DNA of 6,676 nt from Methylotenera_A sp040387035 (GTDB lineage: Bacteria > Pseudomonadota > Gammaproteobacteria > Burkholderiales > Methylophilaceae), in contig JAZKEN010000111.1 of assembly GCA_040387035.1 (NCBI GenBank), positions 1 to 6,676 of the forward strand, given 5' to 3'. A program made the translations under genes and the position numbers. Below are positions 1 through 5,881 of the stretch, piece by piece (within the stretch, counting starts at the first letter, position 1; every line of letters begins with the position of its first letter). The notes below the pieces were generated by a model. It did no database searches and was not told where the DNA came from. It saw nothing but the letters and a program-made list of their open reading frames with translations.

Positions 1-42
1 CGGATTAACAGTCCGTTGCTCTACCGACTGAGCTATCGAGGA
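1..42 (-). tRNA. tRNA-Asn (GTT anticodon), 5' part only, cut by the window edge
   Basis: Read on the minus strand, the segment starts TCCTCGA (5' acceptor strand, 42-36), then TA, then the D-arm GCTC...GAGC, and reaches the anticodon loop CTGTTAA. The anticodon GTT falls at window positions 9-7, which is tRNA index 34-36 when counted from position 42, as expected. This identifies an asparagine tRNA that decodes AAC/AAU. The 3' side of the anticodon stem is itself cut, and the variable loop, T-arm and 3' acceptor strand lie beyond the left edge, so the acceptor pairing and any encoded CCA cannot be verified. A good sigma70 promoter lies just upstream. The GTT anticodon loop makes the identity close to certain. 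Confidence 0.95.
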
Positions 43-66
43 ATCGGTTACACTTGTGAAGGCGTG

Positions 67-95
67 ATAATACTGGCTTAGTGCTTATTGGTCAA
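67..95 (-). promoter_or_regulatory. sigma70 promoter for tRNA-Asn
   Basis: On the minus strand a -35 box TTGACC (95-90) and a -10 box TATTAT (72-67) are separated by exactly 17 bp. Each matches consensus at five of six positions. Transcription would start near position 60, leaving a leader of under 20 nt before the mature tRNA 5' end at 42. Spacing, match quality and orientation all fit a stable-RNA promoter, though no GC-rich stringent discriminator is obvious. Confidence 0.8.
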
Positions 96-347
96 TCGTT
101 ACACTCAATAATTTGTAGCTTAATGATGAAAAAATATAAAAAATAATTATTTGTTATTAGACGTGTCATTATTGCGCTGCTTATTGCGCCTTTTTTTGTG
201 CCTAGGGCACACGTATTTAGACAAATTGCGGTGGTTGATAGCAGCAAGCTGTGGTTATCCGTTACGATTATTTCTGGTCGTTTATGCTAAGCAAGCGATA
301 AGTAGCGATCAGTCATCATAAATGAGTATTAAAGAAAGCAGGCGGTT
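96..347. other. non-coding region between tRNA-Asn promoter and DUF421 gene
   Basis: No credible open reading frame is present; an ATG ATG start near 123 closes after a few lysine/tyrosine codons. The segment has a very AT-rich stretch (about 119-160), two direct copies of ATTGCGC (171-177 and 183-189) followed by seven T's (191-197), and a short perfect inverted repeat (197-211) listed separately. A third partial copy, ATTGCG, occurs at 225-230. A promoter for the DUF421 gene should lie here, but I could not find a -35/-10 pair with convincing spacing. TTGATA at 235-240 has no good partner. GCGC/GCGC followed by T's could form a weak 4-bp hairpin terminator on the + strand, but no upstream + gene is visible. 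Confidence 0.5.
197..211. repeat. 15-bp inverted repeat TGTGCC-TAG-GGCACA
   Basis: Perfect 6-bp arms (197-202 and 206-211) flank a 3-nt centre, about 137 bp upstream of the DUF421 start codon. T's precede it on the + strand and no T-run follows it on either strand, so it does not look like an intrinsic terminator. It could be a dimeric regulator site or a small RNA hairpin. No known operator consensus is recognised. Confidence 0.4.
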
Positions 348-818
348 ATGTTTGATATATCAGTGCCCTGGTGGGAGCTTATTGTTAGAGGCTTGGTGGT
401 TTATGTATTTTTAATTGCCTTGCTGCGTTTAACGGGCAAACGGCAAATAGGCCAGCTTTCGCCATTTGATTTGGTGTTACTGTTGATTTTATCTAACGCT
501 GTGCAAAACTCGATGAATGCCGGCGATAATTCATTGATTGGCGGCCTGATATCGGCCACTACATTGGTTGCGGTAAATTACCTGGTGGGCTTGATCACTT
601 TTAAAAGCAAAAAGCTGGAAGCGTTTATTGAGGGCAGGCCACAGGTGCTTATTCATCAAGGCAAGCTATATGAAGATGTAATGGATGAGGCAAAGTTAAC
701 GCGCCAGGAGCTGGACTCCACGTTGCGCCAATCCGGCTATTTTGAGATTAAAGATGTGAAGTTGGCGATACTGGAAAATAATGGCAGCGTAACGGTGCAG
801 GGCTACGAGGCTAAATAA
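348..818 (+). CDS. DUF421 / YetF-family membrane protein
   Basis: A 156-residue protein with the DUF421 (YetF-like) layout. Three hydrophobic segments (about residues 11-28, 39-54 and 63-84) are followed by a small soluble domain (about 88-152). Family-like signatures are LRLTGKRQIGQLSPFDLV (26-43), the GRPQVLIHQGKL stretch (96-107), a helical LTRQELDSTLRQSGY segment, and the closing ILENNGSVTV strand. The family is inner-membrane with the soluble part likely cytoplasmic. Its biochemical role is unknown, although some Bacillus homologues are linked to spore germination or stress. At 156 aa it is compact but complete, without the longer C-terminal extension of some Bacillus members. The ATG start is preceded by AGGCGG with suitable spacing (core AGG at 340-342). 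The gene stands alone and ends just before a bidirectional terminator. Family assignment is firm; function is not. Confidence 0.88.
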   Translation: MFDISVPWWELIVRGLVVYVFLIALLRLTGKRQIGQLSPFDLVLLLILSNAVQNSMNAGDNSLIGGLISATTLVAVNYLVGLITFKSKKLEAFIEGRPQVLIHQGKLYEDVMDEAKLTRQELDSTLRQSGYFEIKDVKLAILENNGSVTVQGYEAK

Positions 819-841
819 TGTCCAAAAAATAGGACGCCCAT

Positions 842-870
842 AAAAAAAAAGACCTTAAAAGGTCTTTTTT
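842..870. terminator. bidirectional intrinsic terminator between convergent genes
   Basis: The stem AAAAAAGACC (845-854) pairs perfectly with GGTCTTTTTT (861-870) around a TTAAAA loop whose outer T-A may also pair. Six T's end the hairpin on the + strand (865-870), and the nine A's at 842-850 become a U-tract on the minus strand. It lies 24 bp after the DUF421 stop and 26 bp after the aminotransferase stop, so it serves both converging genes. Confidence 0.9.
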
Positions 871-895
871 ATAATGAAGTTAATGAATCGGGCGC

Positions 896-2107
896 TTAAT
901 TCAGCGCTTTTTCAATCCTGTCCAAGGCATTACGCAGGTTATCCATCGATGTTGCGAATGAGATGCGGAAATAGCCTTCTGCACCAAAGGCTGAACCAGG
1001 TACCACAGCTACATCAAAGCTTTCCAATAGGTATTCTGCCAGCGCCATATCGGTTGCTGCACTGATCTTGCCAGCTTTATGCAGATTGGCAATTGCTGCG
1101 CGCGCATCCGGGAAAGCATAAAAAGCGCCGCCTGCCATCAAGCAGCTTAAGCCAGGCATCGCATTGAAGCGATCTACTACATATTTATGGCGCTCTTTGA
1201 ACGCGGCGACCATAGGCTTGATGCAGTCTTGTGAGCCACTTAATGCCGCTTCTGCGGCATATTGCGAGATGGAAGTCGGGTTGCTGGTGGATTGCGATTG
1301 TAAAATTTCCATCGCTTTGATGATGTAAGCCGGGCCAGCCGCATAACCGATGCGCCAGCCAGTCATGGAATAGGCCTTTGAAACCCCATTTAACACGATA
1401 CAGCGGTCTTTTAGAGCTGGTGTAGCGTTGAGTATGTTGTAGAACTGATCGCCTGTCAGGTTCACATGTTCATACATATCGTCTGTAGCAACCAATACGT
1501 GCGGGTGTTTTAATAGCACTTCACCCAGCGCTTTTAGCTCATCCAGGCTATAAACCGCGCCAGTCGGGTTGGAAGGCGAATTAAACATCACCAGTTTGGT
1601 TTTAGGTGTAATCGCCGCTTCTAGCTGTGCGGGTAGTAACTTAAAGCCTTGTTCAATACCGCATTGGATAATGATGGGTGTAGCTTCGGCGACCATTGCG
1701 ATATCGGCATAGCTCACCCAGTACGGCGCTGGCACAATCACTTCATCGCCTTTGTTGAGCACGGCTAAACATAAATTAAAAATGGTTTGCTTGCCGCCTA
1801 CGCCAACAATTACCTCATTTACAGCATAATCAAAGCCATTTTCATTTTTGAATTTATTTACAATGGCTTTTTTAAGCGCTGGAATACCGCTGACCGGCGT
1901 GTATTTGGTGTAACCCGCATTGATAGCCGCAATAGCGGCATCTTTAATATGCTGCGGCGTATCAAAGTCTGGCTCGCCAGCTGCCAGGCCGATAATCGGG
2001 CGGCCTTCAGATTTATATTTACCTGCTTTAGCCGTAATGGCTAGGGTGGGAGACTCTTTGATGCTTTGAACGCGCTGAGACAAAACCTGAGAAGACGAAT
2101 GGGCCAA
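896..2107 (-). CDS. aspC: PLP-dependent class I/II aminotransferase, aspartate aminotransferase type
   Basis: A 403-residue fold-type I aminotransferase, the normal length for the Ib (Thermus-like) aspartate aminotransferase group. It transfers the amino group between aspartate (or related donors) and 2-oxoglutarate in the cytoplasm, using pyridoxal phosphate. Visible landmarks in order are AAGEPDFDTP (42-51), the GVGGKQ cofactor turn (102-107), APYW with Trp130, SNPTG (179-183, Asn180), the D-x-x-Y pair Asp209/Tyr212, SKAYSMTGWRIG with Schiff-base Lys244 and phosphate-binding Arg252, and FRIS with carboxylate-binding Arg381. No key residue is missing. The start is TTG (2107-2105). AAGGA (2121-2117) lies 9 nt upstream, an in-frame stop closes just beyond it, and no in-frame ATG is available. 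Some members of this subfamily also transaminate prephenate or tyrosine, so exact specificity is open. It is probably transcribed alone, between the terminator of the upstream protease gene and the shared terminator downstream. Confidence 0.92.
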   Translation of the reverse strand: MAHSSSQVLSQRVQSIKESPTLAITAKAGKYKSEGRPIIGLAAGEPDFDTPQHIKDAAIAAINAGYTKYTPVSGIPALKKAIVNKFKNENGFDYAVNEVIVGVGGKQTIFNLCLAVLNKGDEVIVPAPYWVSYADIAMVAEATPIIIQCGIEQGFKLLPAQLEAAITPKTKLVMFNSPSNPTGAVYSLDELKALGEVLLKHPHVLVATDDMYEHVNLTGDQFYNILNATPALKDRCIVLNGVSKAYSMTGWRIGYAAGPAYIIKAMEILQSQSTSNPTSISQYAAEAALSGSQDCIKPMVAAFKERHKYVVDRFNAMPGLSCLMAGGAFYAFPDARAAIANLHKAGKISAATDMALAEYLLESFDVAVVPGSAFGAEGYFRISFATSMDNLRNALDRIEKALN

Positions 2108-2204
2108 AATGCACTTTCCTTAATACTTATTAACTGTAGTCAATTGAATAAGCGCTATTTTACGCATAAAAATTGCTTTAAGGAATCACCACATTTAAGC
2201 GGCA

Positions 2205-2238
2205 TAAAACAAAAAGAGACCGCATATTGCAGTCTCTT
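2205..2238 (-). terminator. intrinsic terminator of the serine protease gene
   Basis: On the minus strand a stem AAGAGACTGCA (2238-2228) pairs with TGCGGTCTCTT (2224-2214) around a 3-nt loop, with a single T·G wobble. It is followed by TTTTTGTTTT. It starts about 55 nt after the protease stop codon and about 100 bp before the aminotransferase start, which separates the two same-strand genes into distinct transcripts. Confidence 0.88.
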
Positions 2239-2292
2239 ATAGTATTTAGCCAGATTATGTAGCGAATATGATGCTATTTAGTCATCAGCCCG

Positions 2293-3306
2293 TTAACAGC
2301 CATTGGCACAACCCATCATTTCGGAATACTCTGCACCTAAGTCTTTATCAATATCGGATAAAGCCAGTTGAATCCTGTGCATCTCGGCCGCATCGCCTTT
2401 ATTTTTAGCAATAATGCCCATGTGTACAAGCGCTTCAAAATTGCCTTTATCTAAGTTTGCAGATTGTTGAAACGCCTTAAGTGCCAAGTCTGGCTTGGCT
2501 AGATTTTCTTGCGCTAGCCCTAGTGCGTACCAGGCTTCAGTATTGTCAGGTTCTGCTTGCGTCCATTTTGTTGATACATCAGCAAGTTTTGGCCAATCCT
2601 GGCGCGACTCGGGTACTGCTGCTTGCATATAAAAAGGTTTTTTATCTTCGTCTTCTTCCCACAGCGCTTTGCCGGTTACCGGGAATACCGTTGTTTCTGG
2701 CTCTTTTTCCAGCTTTTCCAGCCATTCGATTGGTAAGGCGTAATGAATGCTACCGCCCAAACCTGCCGTTTTAAATGTATTAATACCCACCAGGCGGCCT
2801 TGCATATCAAATAAACCGCTGCCACTAGCACCCATCATGAATTTTGCCGTGCTGCGGATGATTTTGCCTTTATCCGAATCAAACAATGCTTTTACATTGC
2901 CGCTTGAGGTAAGCGGGGCGGGCACGCCATTGGAGTGGCCGATGGCAGCCAATTCCTGGCCACGTTTAAGGTCAGTACTTTTGCCAAGCGCTACAGCTTT
3001 GAACGGCATTGAGAATGTAGAAACTAGGCATAAGTCATGCCAGGCGTCGACTTTAACCGAGGTGATCGAGTAGGTGTCTTCGCCGCGTGATACCCACGGC
3101 TGTTTGGTCGCGCGCAACACATGGCAATTGGTCAAAACTTTATTTTCGCCAACCACTACACCAGAGCCATACGCCAAGCCGCCAGTGGCGTTATAGCCGC
3201 GTATCATCACTACGCTATAAAAAGCATCCATCATTTTGGCTGTTTCAAAGGCAAACGCTGATGAAGTGACGGCACATAGCGCCGTTATTAATACTAAAAT
3301 TCGCAT
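2293..3306 (-). CDS. exported trypsin-like serine protease with C-terminal TPR repeats
   Basis: A 337-residue protein. Residues 1-19 are a Sec signal peptide (short basic n-region, hydrophobic core, AFA cleavage motif before Phe20), so it should act in the periplasm. Residues about 25-200 are a chymotrypsin/HtrA-like S1 domain. The triad is His62 in LTNCHVL, Asp91 in WHDLCLV and Ser161 in GASGSGLFD, with a family-like LVGINTF strand afterwards. There is no PDZ domain, unlike DegP/DegQ. Instead, residues about 238-322 form two TPR-like helical repeats (EAWYALGLAQENLAKPDLAL; EALVHMGIIAKNKGDAAEM), probably for partner binding. Cys61 and Cys93 sit beside the catalytic His and Asp, and the chain ends in CANGC (Cys333/Cys337). 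The ATG is supported by GGGGA 5 nt upstream (3316-3312). It is divergent from uvrB with its own terminator. Protease class is clear; substrate and partners are unknown. Confidence 0.87.
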   Translation of the reverse strand: MRILVLITALCAVTSSAFAFETAKMMDAFYSVVMIRGYNATGGLAYGSGVVVGENKVLTNCHVLRATKQPWVSRGEDTYSITSVKVDAWHDLCLVSTFSMPFKAVALGKSTDLKRGQELAAIGHSNGVPAPLTSSGNVKALFDSDKGKIIRSTAKFMMGASGSGLFDMQGRLVGINTFKTAGLGGSIHYALPIEWLEKLEKEPETTVFPVTGKALWEEDEDKKPFYMQAAVPESRQDWPKLADVSTKWTQAEPDNTEAWYALGLAQENLAKPDLALKAFQQSANLDKGNFEALVHMGIIAKNKGDAAEMHRIQLALSDIDKDLGAEYSEMMGCANGC

Positions 3307-3357
3307 GAAAATCCCCAGGATTAAGATTTATATGAACCGTTGTGATGATGCCTAACG

Positions 3358-3385
3358 ATTTTATTCTGCTAGTAAAGACTTCTAA
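3358..3385 (-). promoter_or_regulatory. possible sigma70 promoter for the serine protease gene
   Basis: On the minus strand TTAGAA (3385-3380) and TAAAAT (3363-3358) lie 16 bp apart, matching three and five of six consensus positions. Transcription would start near 3351, giving a leader of about 45 nt. A second -10-like TATAAA (3332-3327) is closer to the gene but lacks a usable -35 box. This is a weak call. Confidence 0.33.
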
Positions 3386-3410
3386 CATTAAACATTAGTT
3401 CGTGAACTAA
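3384..3410. promoter_or_regulatory. palindrome and tandem 7-mers in the divergent protease/uvrB control region
   Basis: A 16-bp palindrome TTAGTTC-GT-GAACTAA (3395-3410) has perfect 7-bp arms and abuts two tandem copies of AACATTA (3384-3390, 3391-3397). It lies just upstream of the proposed protease promoter (about -44 to -59 from its predicted start) and about 70 bp upstream of the uvrB -10 box. Such symmetry between divergent genes is typical of a dimeric regulator site. The half-sites do not match the proteobacterial LexA box (CTGT-N8-ACAG), and I do not recognise the regulator. Confidence 0.5.
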
Positions 3411-3478
3411 ATAAATAGCCTTAAACTAAGACGTATATAGCCACTTGTAATCAAAGTAAGCGCATTTAGATGCAAAAC

Positions 3479-3487
3479 TGCTAGAAT
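3479..3487 (+). promoter_or_regulatory. extended -10 promoter for uvrB
   Basis: TGCTAGAAT matches the extended -10 pattern TGnTATAAT, with one mismatch in the hexamer. No good -35 box lies 16-18 bp upstream, which extended -10 promoters tolerate. Transcription would start near 3494, leaving a 33-nt leader that contains the ribosome binding site TAGGT (3514-3518), 8 nt before the GTG start. Confidence 0.5.
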
Positions 3488-3526
3488 TGAAGTCAAACTT
3501 TTACACATAAGCTTAGGTAAAACCGC

Positions 3527-5560
3527 GTGTTCGTCACATTCCCCAATAGTAAGTATCAATTACACCAACCTTTTCCGCCAGCGGGTGACCAGCCTCAGGC
3601 CATTGACAAGCTGACGCAAGGCATTAACGATGGCCTCAAGTTTCAAACTTTGCTCGGTGTGACTGGTTCGGGCAAAACTTACACAATGGCCAATGTGATT
3701 GCGCGTACTGGCAAGCCGGCGATTGTGATGGCGCCCAATAAAACACTTGCGGCGCAGCTATACAGTGAGTTTCGCGAATTTTTCCCTAACAATTCGGTGG
3801 AATATTTCGTCAGCTATTATGACTATTACCAGCCGGAAGCTTATGTGCCTTCGCGCGACCTGTTTATTGAAAAAGATTCCAGCATCAATGAGCATATCGA
3901 GCAGATGCGGCTTTCCGCGACCAAAGCGCTGCTAGAGCGTGAAGACAGTATTATCGTCGCCACGGTTTCAGCGATATACGGTATTGGTGACCCTAGTGAT
4001 TATCACGGCATGGTGTTGCATCTTAAGCAAGGCGAAAAGCTCAGCCAGCGTGAGGCGATCGACCGCCTAATCGGCATGCAGTATGACCGTAACGACTTTG
4101 ATTTTAGCCGTGGCTGTTTCAGAGTGCGCGGCGACGTGATTGACGTGTTCCCGGCTGAAAATAATGAGACTGCCGTCAGGCTGAGCCTGTTTGATGATGA
4201 GATTGAAACCATCACTTTATTTGACCCTTTAACAGGACAAATATTTAATAAAATTCAAAGGTTTACAATATATCCTTCAAGTCATTACGTAACACCGCGT
4301 GAGACCACGGTGAAGGCAATGGAGAAGATCAAGAAGGAGTTGGTCGACCGCGTGGCCTTTTATATCAAGGAAGGCAAATTGGTAGAAGCGCAGCGCATTG
4401 AGCAACGTACACGCTTTGACCTGGAAATGCTCAACGAAATCGGCTTTTGCAAAGGTATCGAAAACTATTCACGCCATTTGTCCGGCCGCAACCCTGGCGA
4501 TCCGCCGCCAACGCTGATCGATTACCTGCCAGCTGATGCGTTGATGATCATCGATGAAAGCCATGTGACGGTGCCACAAGTCGGCGGTATGTTCTTGGGC
4601 GACAGGTCGCGTAAAACCAACCTGGTTGATTACGGCTGGCGCTTGCCATCGGCAATGGATAACAGGCCGCTTAAATTTGAAGAGTTTGAGCGCATTATGC
4701 GCCAATGCGTGTTTGTTTCAGCCACGCCTGCCGATTACGAAAAAAACCACCAGCAACAAGTAGTGGAAATGATTGCGCGGCCTACAGGCCTGGTTGACCC
4801 GCAGATCGTGGTGAAACCTGCTGATACGCAAGTGGATGATCTGTTAGGTGAAATCAAGCTACGTGTGGCAGTGGGCGAGCGTGTGCTGGCAACCACTTTA
4901 ACTAAGCGCATGGCGGAAGACTTGACCGATTACTTGAATGAGCATGGCGTAAAAGTGCGTTATTTACATAGCGATATTGATACGGTTGAGCGTGTGGAAA
5001 TCATCCGCGACCTGCGCCTGGGCGAGTTTGATGTGCTGGTCGGTATTAACCTGTTGCGTGAAGGCCTGGATATTCCGGAAGTGTCGCTGGTTGCAGTGCT
5101 GGACGCAGACAAAGAGGGCTTCTTACGTAGTGAGCGCAGCTTGATTCAAACCTCTGGCCGTGCAGCGCGTAATTTAAATGGTAAGGTGATCTTTTATGCT
5201 AATAAAATCACACGCAGCATGAAGCTTGCCATGGATGAAACCGAACGCAGACGAGGTGTACAGCTGGCTTTTAATGAAGCGAATGGTATTGTGCCAAAAG
5301 GTATCAGTAAAAGCATCAAAGACATGATTGATGGTGTTTACGATAAAGACGAAGCGCAGCGTGAGCGCAAAGCTGCACAAGACCAGGCCAATTATGAAAG
5401 CTTAAGCGAAAAACAACTGGCCAAGGAAATGAAGCGCCTGGAAAAATGCATGCATGATGCAGCCAAAAACCTGGAGTTTGAAAAAGCGGCCGATTTCAGG
5501 GATCAGTTGAAAAAACTCAAGATCAAAGTATTTGGCGCAGAAATGCCGGATTTAACTTAA
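3527..5560 (+). CDS. uvrB: UvrABC excinuclease subunit B
   Basis: A 677-residue, full-length UvrB, the DNA-loading ATPase of nucleotide excision repair. UvrA delivers it to lesions, it verifies the damage and then recruits UvrC for dual incision, in the cytoplasm. Visible features in order are the FPNSKYQLHQPFPPAGDQPQAI N-terminus, Walker A GVTGSGKT (44-51), the damage-probing beta-hairpin region rich in aromatics (YYDYYQPEAYVP, 97-108), the UvrA-interaction domain (about 150-250), helicase motif II DESH (343-346), SAT (398-400), the motif V region GINLLREGLDIPE (506-518), the arginine-finger motif QTSGRAARN (541-549), and a C-terminal UVR domain (about 632-667) that contacts UvrC. The start is GTG, chosen because TAGGT is well placed and the N-terminus matches the family. 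No SOS LexA box of the CTGT-N8-ACAG type is visible upstream. It is intact, with no truncation. Confidence 0.98.
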   Translation: MFVTFPNSKYQLHQPFPPAGDQPQAIDKLTQGINDGLKFQTLLGVTGSGKTYTMANVIARTGKPAIVMAPNKTLAAQLYSEFREFFPNNSVEYFVSYYDYYQPEAYVPSRDLFIEKDSSINEHIEQMRLSATKALLEREDSIIVATVSAIYGIGDPSDYHGMVLHLKQGEKLSQREAIDRLIGMQYDRNDFDFSRGCFRVRGDVIDVFPAENNETAVRLSLFDDEIETITLFDPLTGQIFNKIQRFTIYPSSHYVTPRETTVKAMEKIKKELVDRVAFYIKEGKLVEAQRIEQRTRFDLEMLNEIGFCKGIENYSRHLSGRNPGDPPPTLIDYLPADALMIIDESHVTVPQVGGMFLGDRSRKTNLVDYGWRLPSAMDNRPLKFEEFERIMRQCVFVSATPADYEKNHQQQVVEMIARPTGLVDPQIVVKPADTQVDDLLGEIKLRVAVGERVLATTLTKRMAEDLTDYLNEHGVKVRYLHSDIDTVERVEIIRDLRLGEFDVLVGINLLREGLDIPEVSLVAVLDADKEGFLRSERSLIQTSGRAARNLNGKVIFYANKITRSMKLAMDETERRRGVQLAFNEANGIVPKGISKSIKDMIDGVYDKDEAQRERKAAQDQANYESLSEKQLAKEMKRLEKCMHDAAKNLEFEKAADFRDQLKKLKIKVFGAEMPDLT

Positions 5561-5606
5561 TATATAAAAATCAATCTATTGCTAATTATTTTTAAAGTTA
5601 TTTATT

Positions 5607-5873
5607 ATGTTGATTTCTGATTTTACGCCTATTGTTGGTAGCCTTGCCGCTATTTCAACCACCATCGCTTTTGTGCCGCAAGCCATCCATTCTTACAAAA
5701 CGCGCGATCTGTCGGGGATATCTTTGCCTATGTACAGCATTTTCACTTTTGGTGTAGCGATGTGGCTTATCTATGGCTTATTGCAGCATGACTGGCCGAT
5801 TATCATTGCCAATGCCATCACGCTGTGTTTATCGGCCATGATTTTGATACTCAAAGCCAAGCAACTGAGGTAA
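5607..5873 (+). CDS. SemiSWEET family sugar transporter subunit
   Basis: An 88-residue, three-helix membrane protein (segments about 7-27, 38-59 and 63-83), the size of bacterial SemiSWEETs, which dimerise in the inner membrane to form a sugar uniporter-like channel. Diagnostic features are the PQ motif in helix 1 (Pro24-Gln25 in FVPQAIHSYKTRDLSGIS), the helix 2 stretch FGVAMWLIYG with Trp53, and WPIIIANAITL with Asn69. Trp and Asn at these positions line the sugar pocket in characterised SemiSWEETs. Substrate cannot be read from sequence. The ATG is preceded by AT-rich DNA with no recognisable Shine-Dalgarno. The gene begins 46 bp after uvrB with no terminator or clear promoter between, so read-through from uvrB is plausible, though no functional link is implied. 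It ends 8 bp from the stop of the convergent oxidase gene. Confidence 0.9.
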   Translation: MLISDFTPIVGSLAAISTTIAFVPQAIHSYKTRDLSGISLPMYSIFTFGVAMWLIYGLLQHDWPIIIANAITLCLSAMILILKAKQLR

Positions 5874-5881
5874 GCAAATAG

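Noticed and set aside
171..197. GCGC-loop-GCGC followed by T7 as an intrinsic terminator
   Set aside because: The stem is only 4 bp with an 8-nt loop and no + strand gene ends upstream in the window; it is recorded as part of the non-coding region instead.
1787..2044. Open frame on the + strand inside the aminotransferase gene
   Set aside because: It lies fully antisense to a well-conserved gene, has no ribosome site or recognisable protein features, and is explained by the coding bias of the opposite strand.
2120..2143. TTGACT and TATTAA on the minus strand as an aminotransferase promoter
   Set aside because: Both hexamers look good alone, but the spacer is only 12 bp, too short for sigma70, and the -10 would overlap the ribosome binding site.
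2481..3269. Three + strand open frames (60-108 codons) across the protease gene
   Set aside because: They are antisense to a clear protease-TPR coding sequence and their translations resemble no protein family.
4003..4705. Minus-strand open frames inside uvrB
   Set aside because: They are antisense to conserved UvrB domains and show no independent start signals or motifs.
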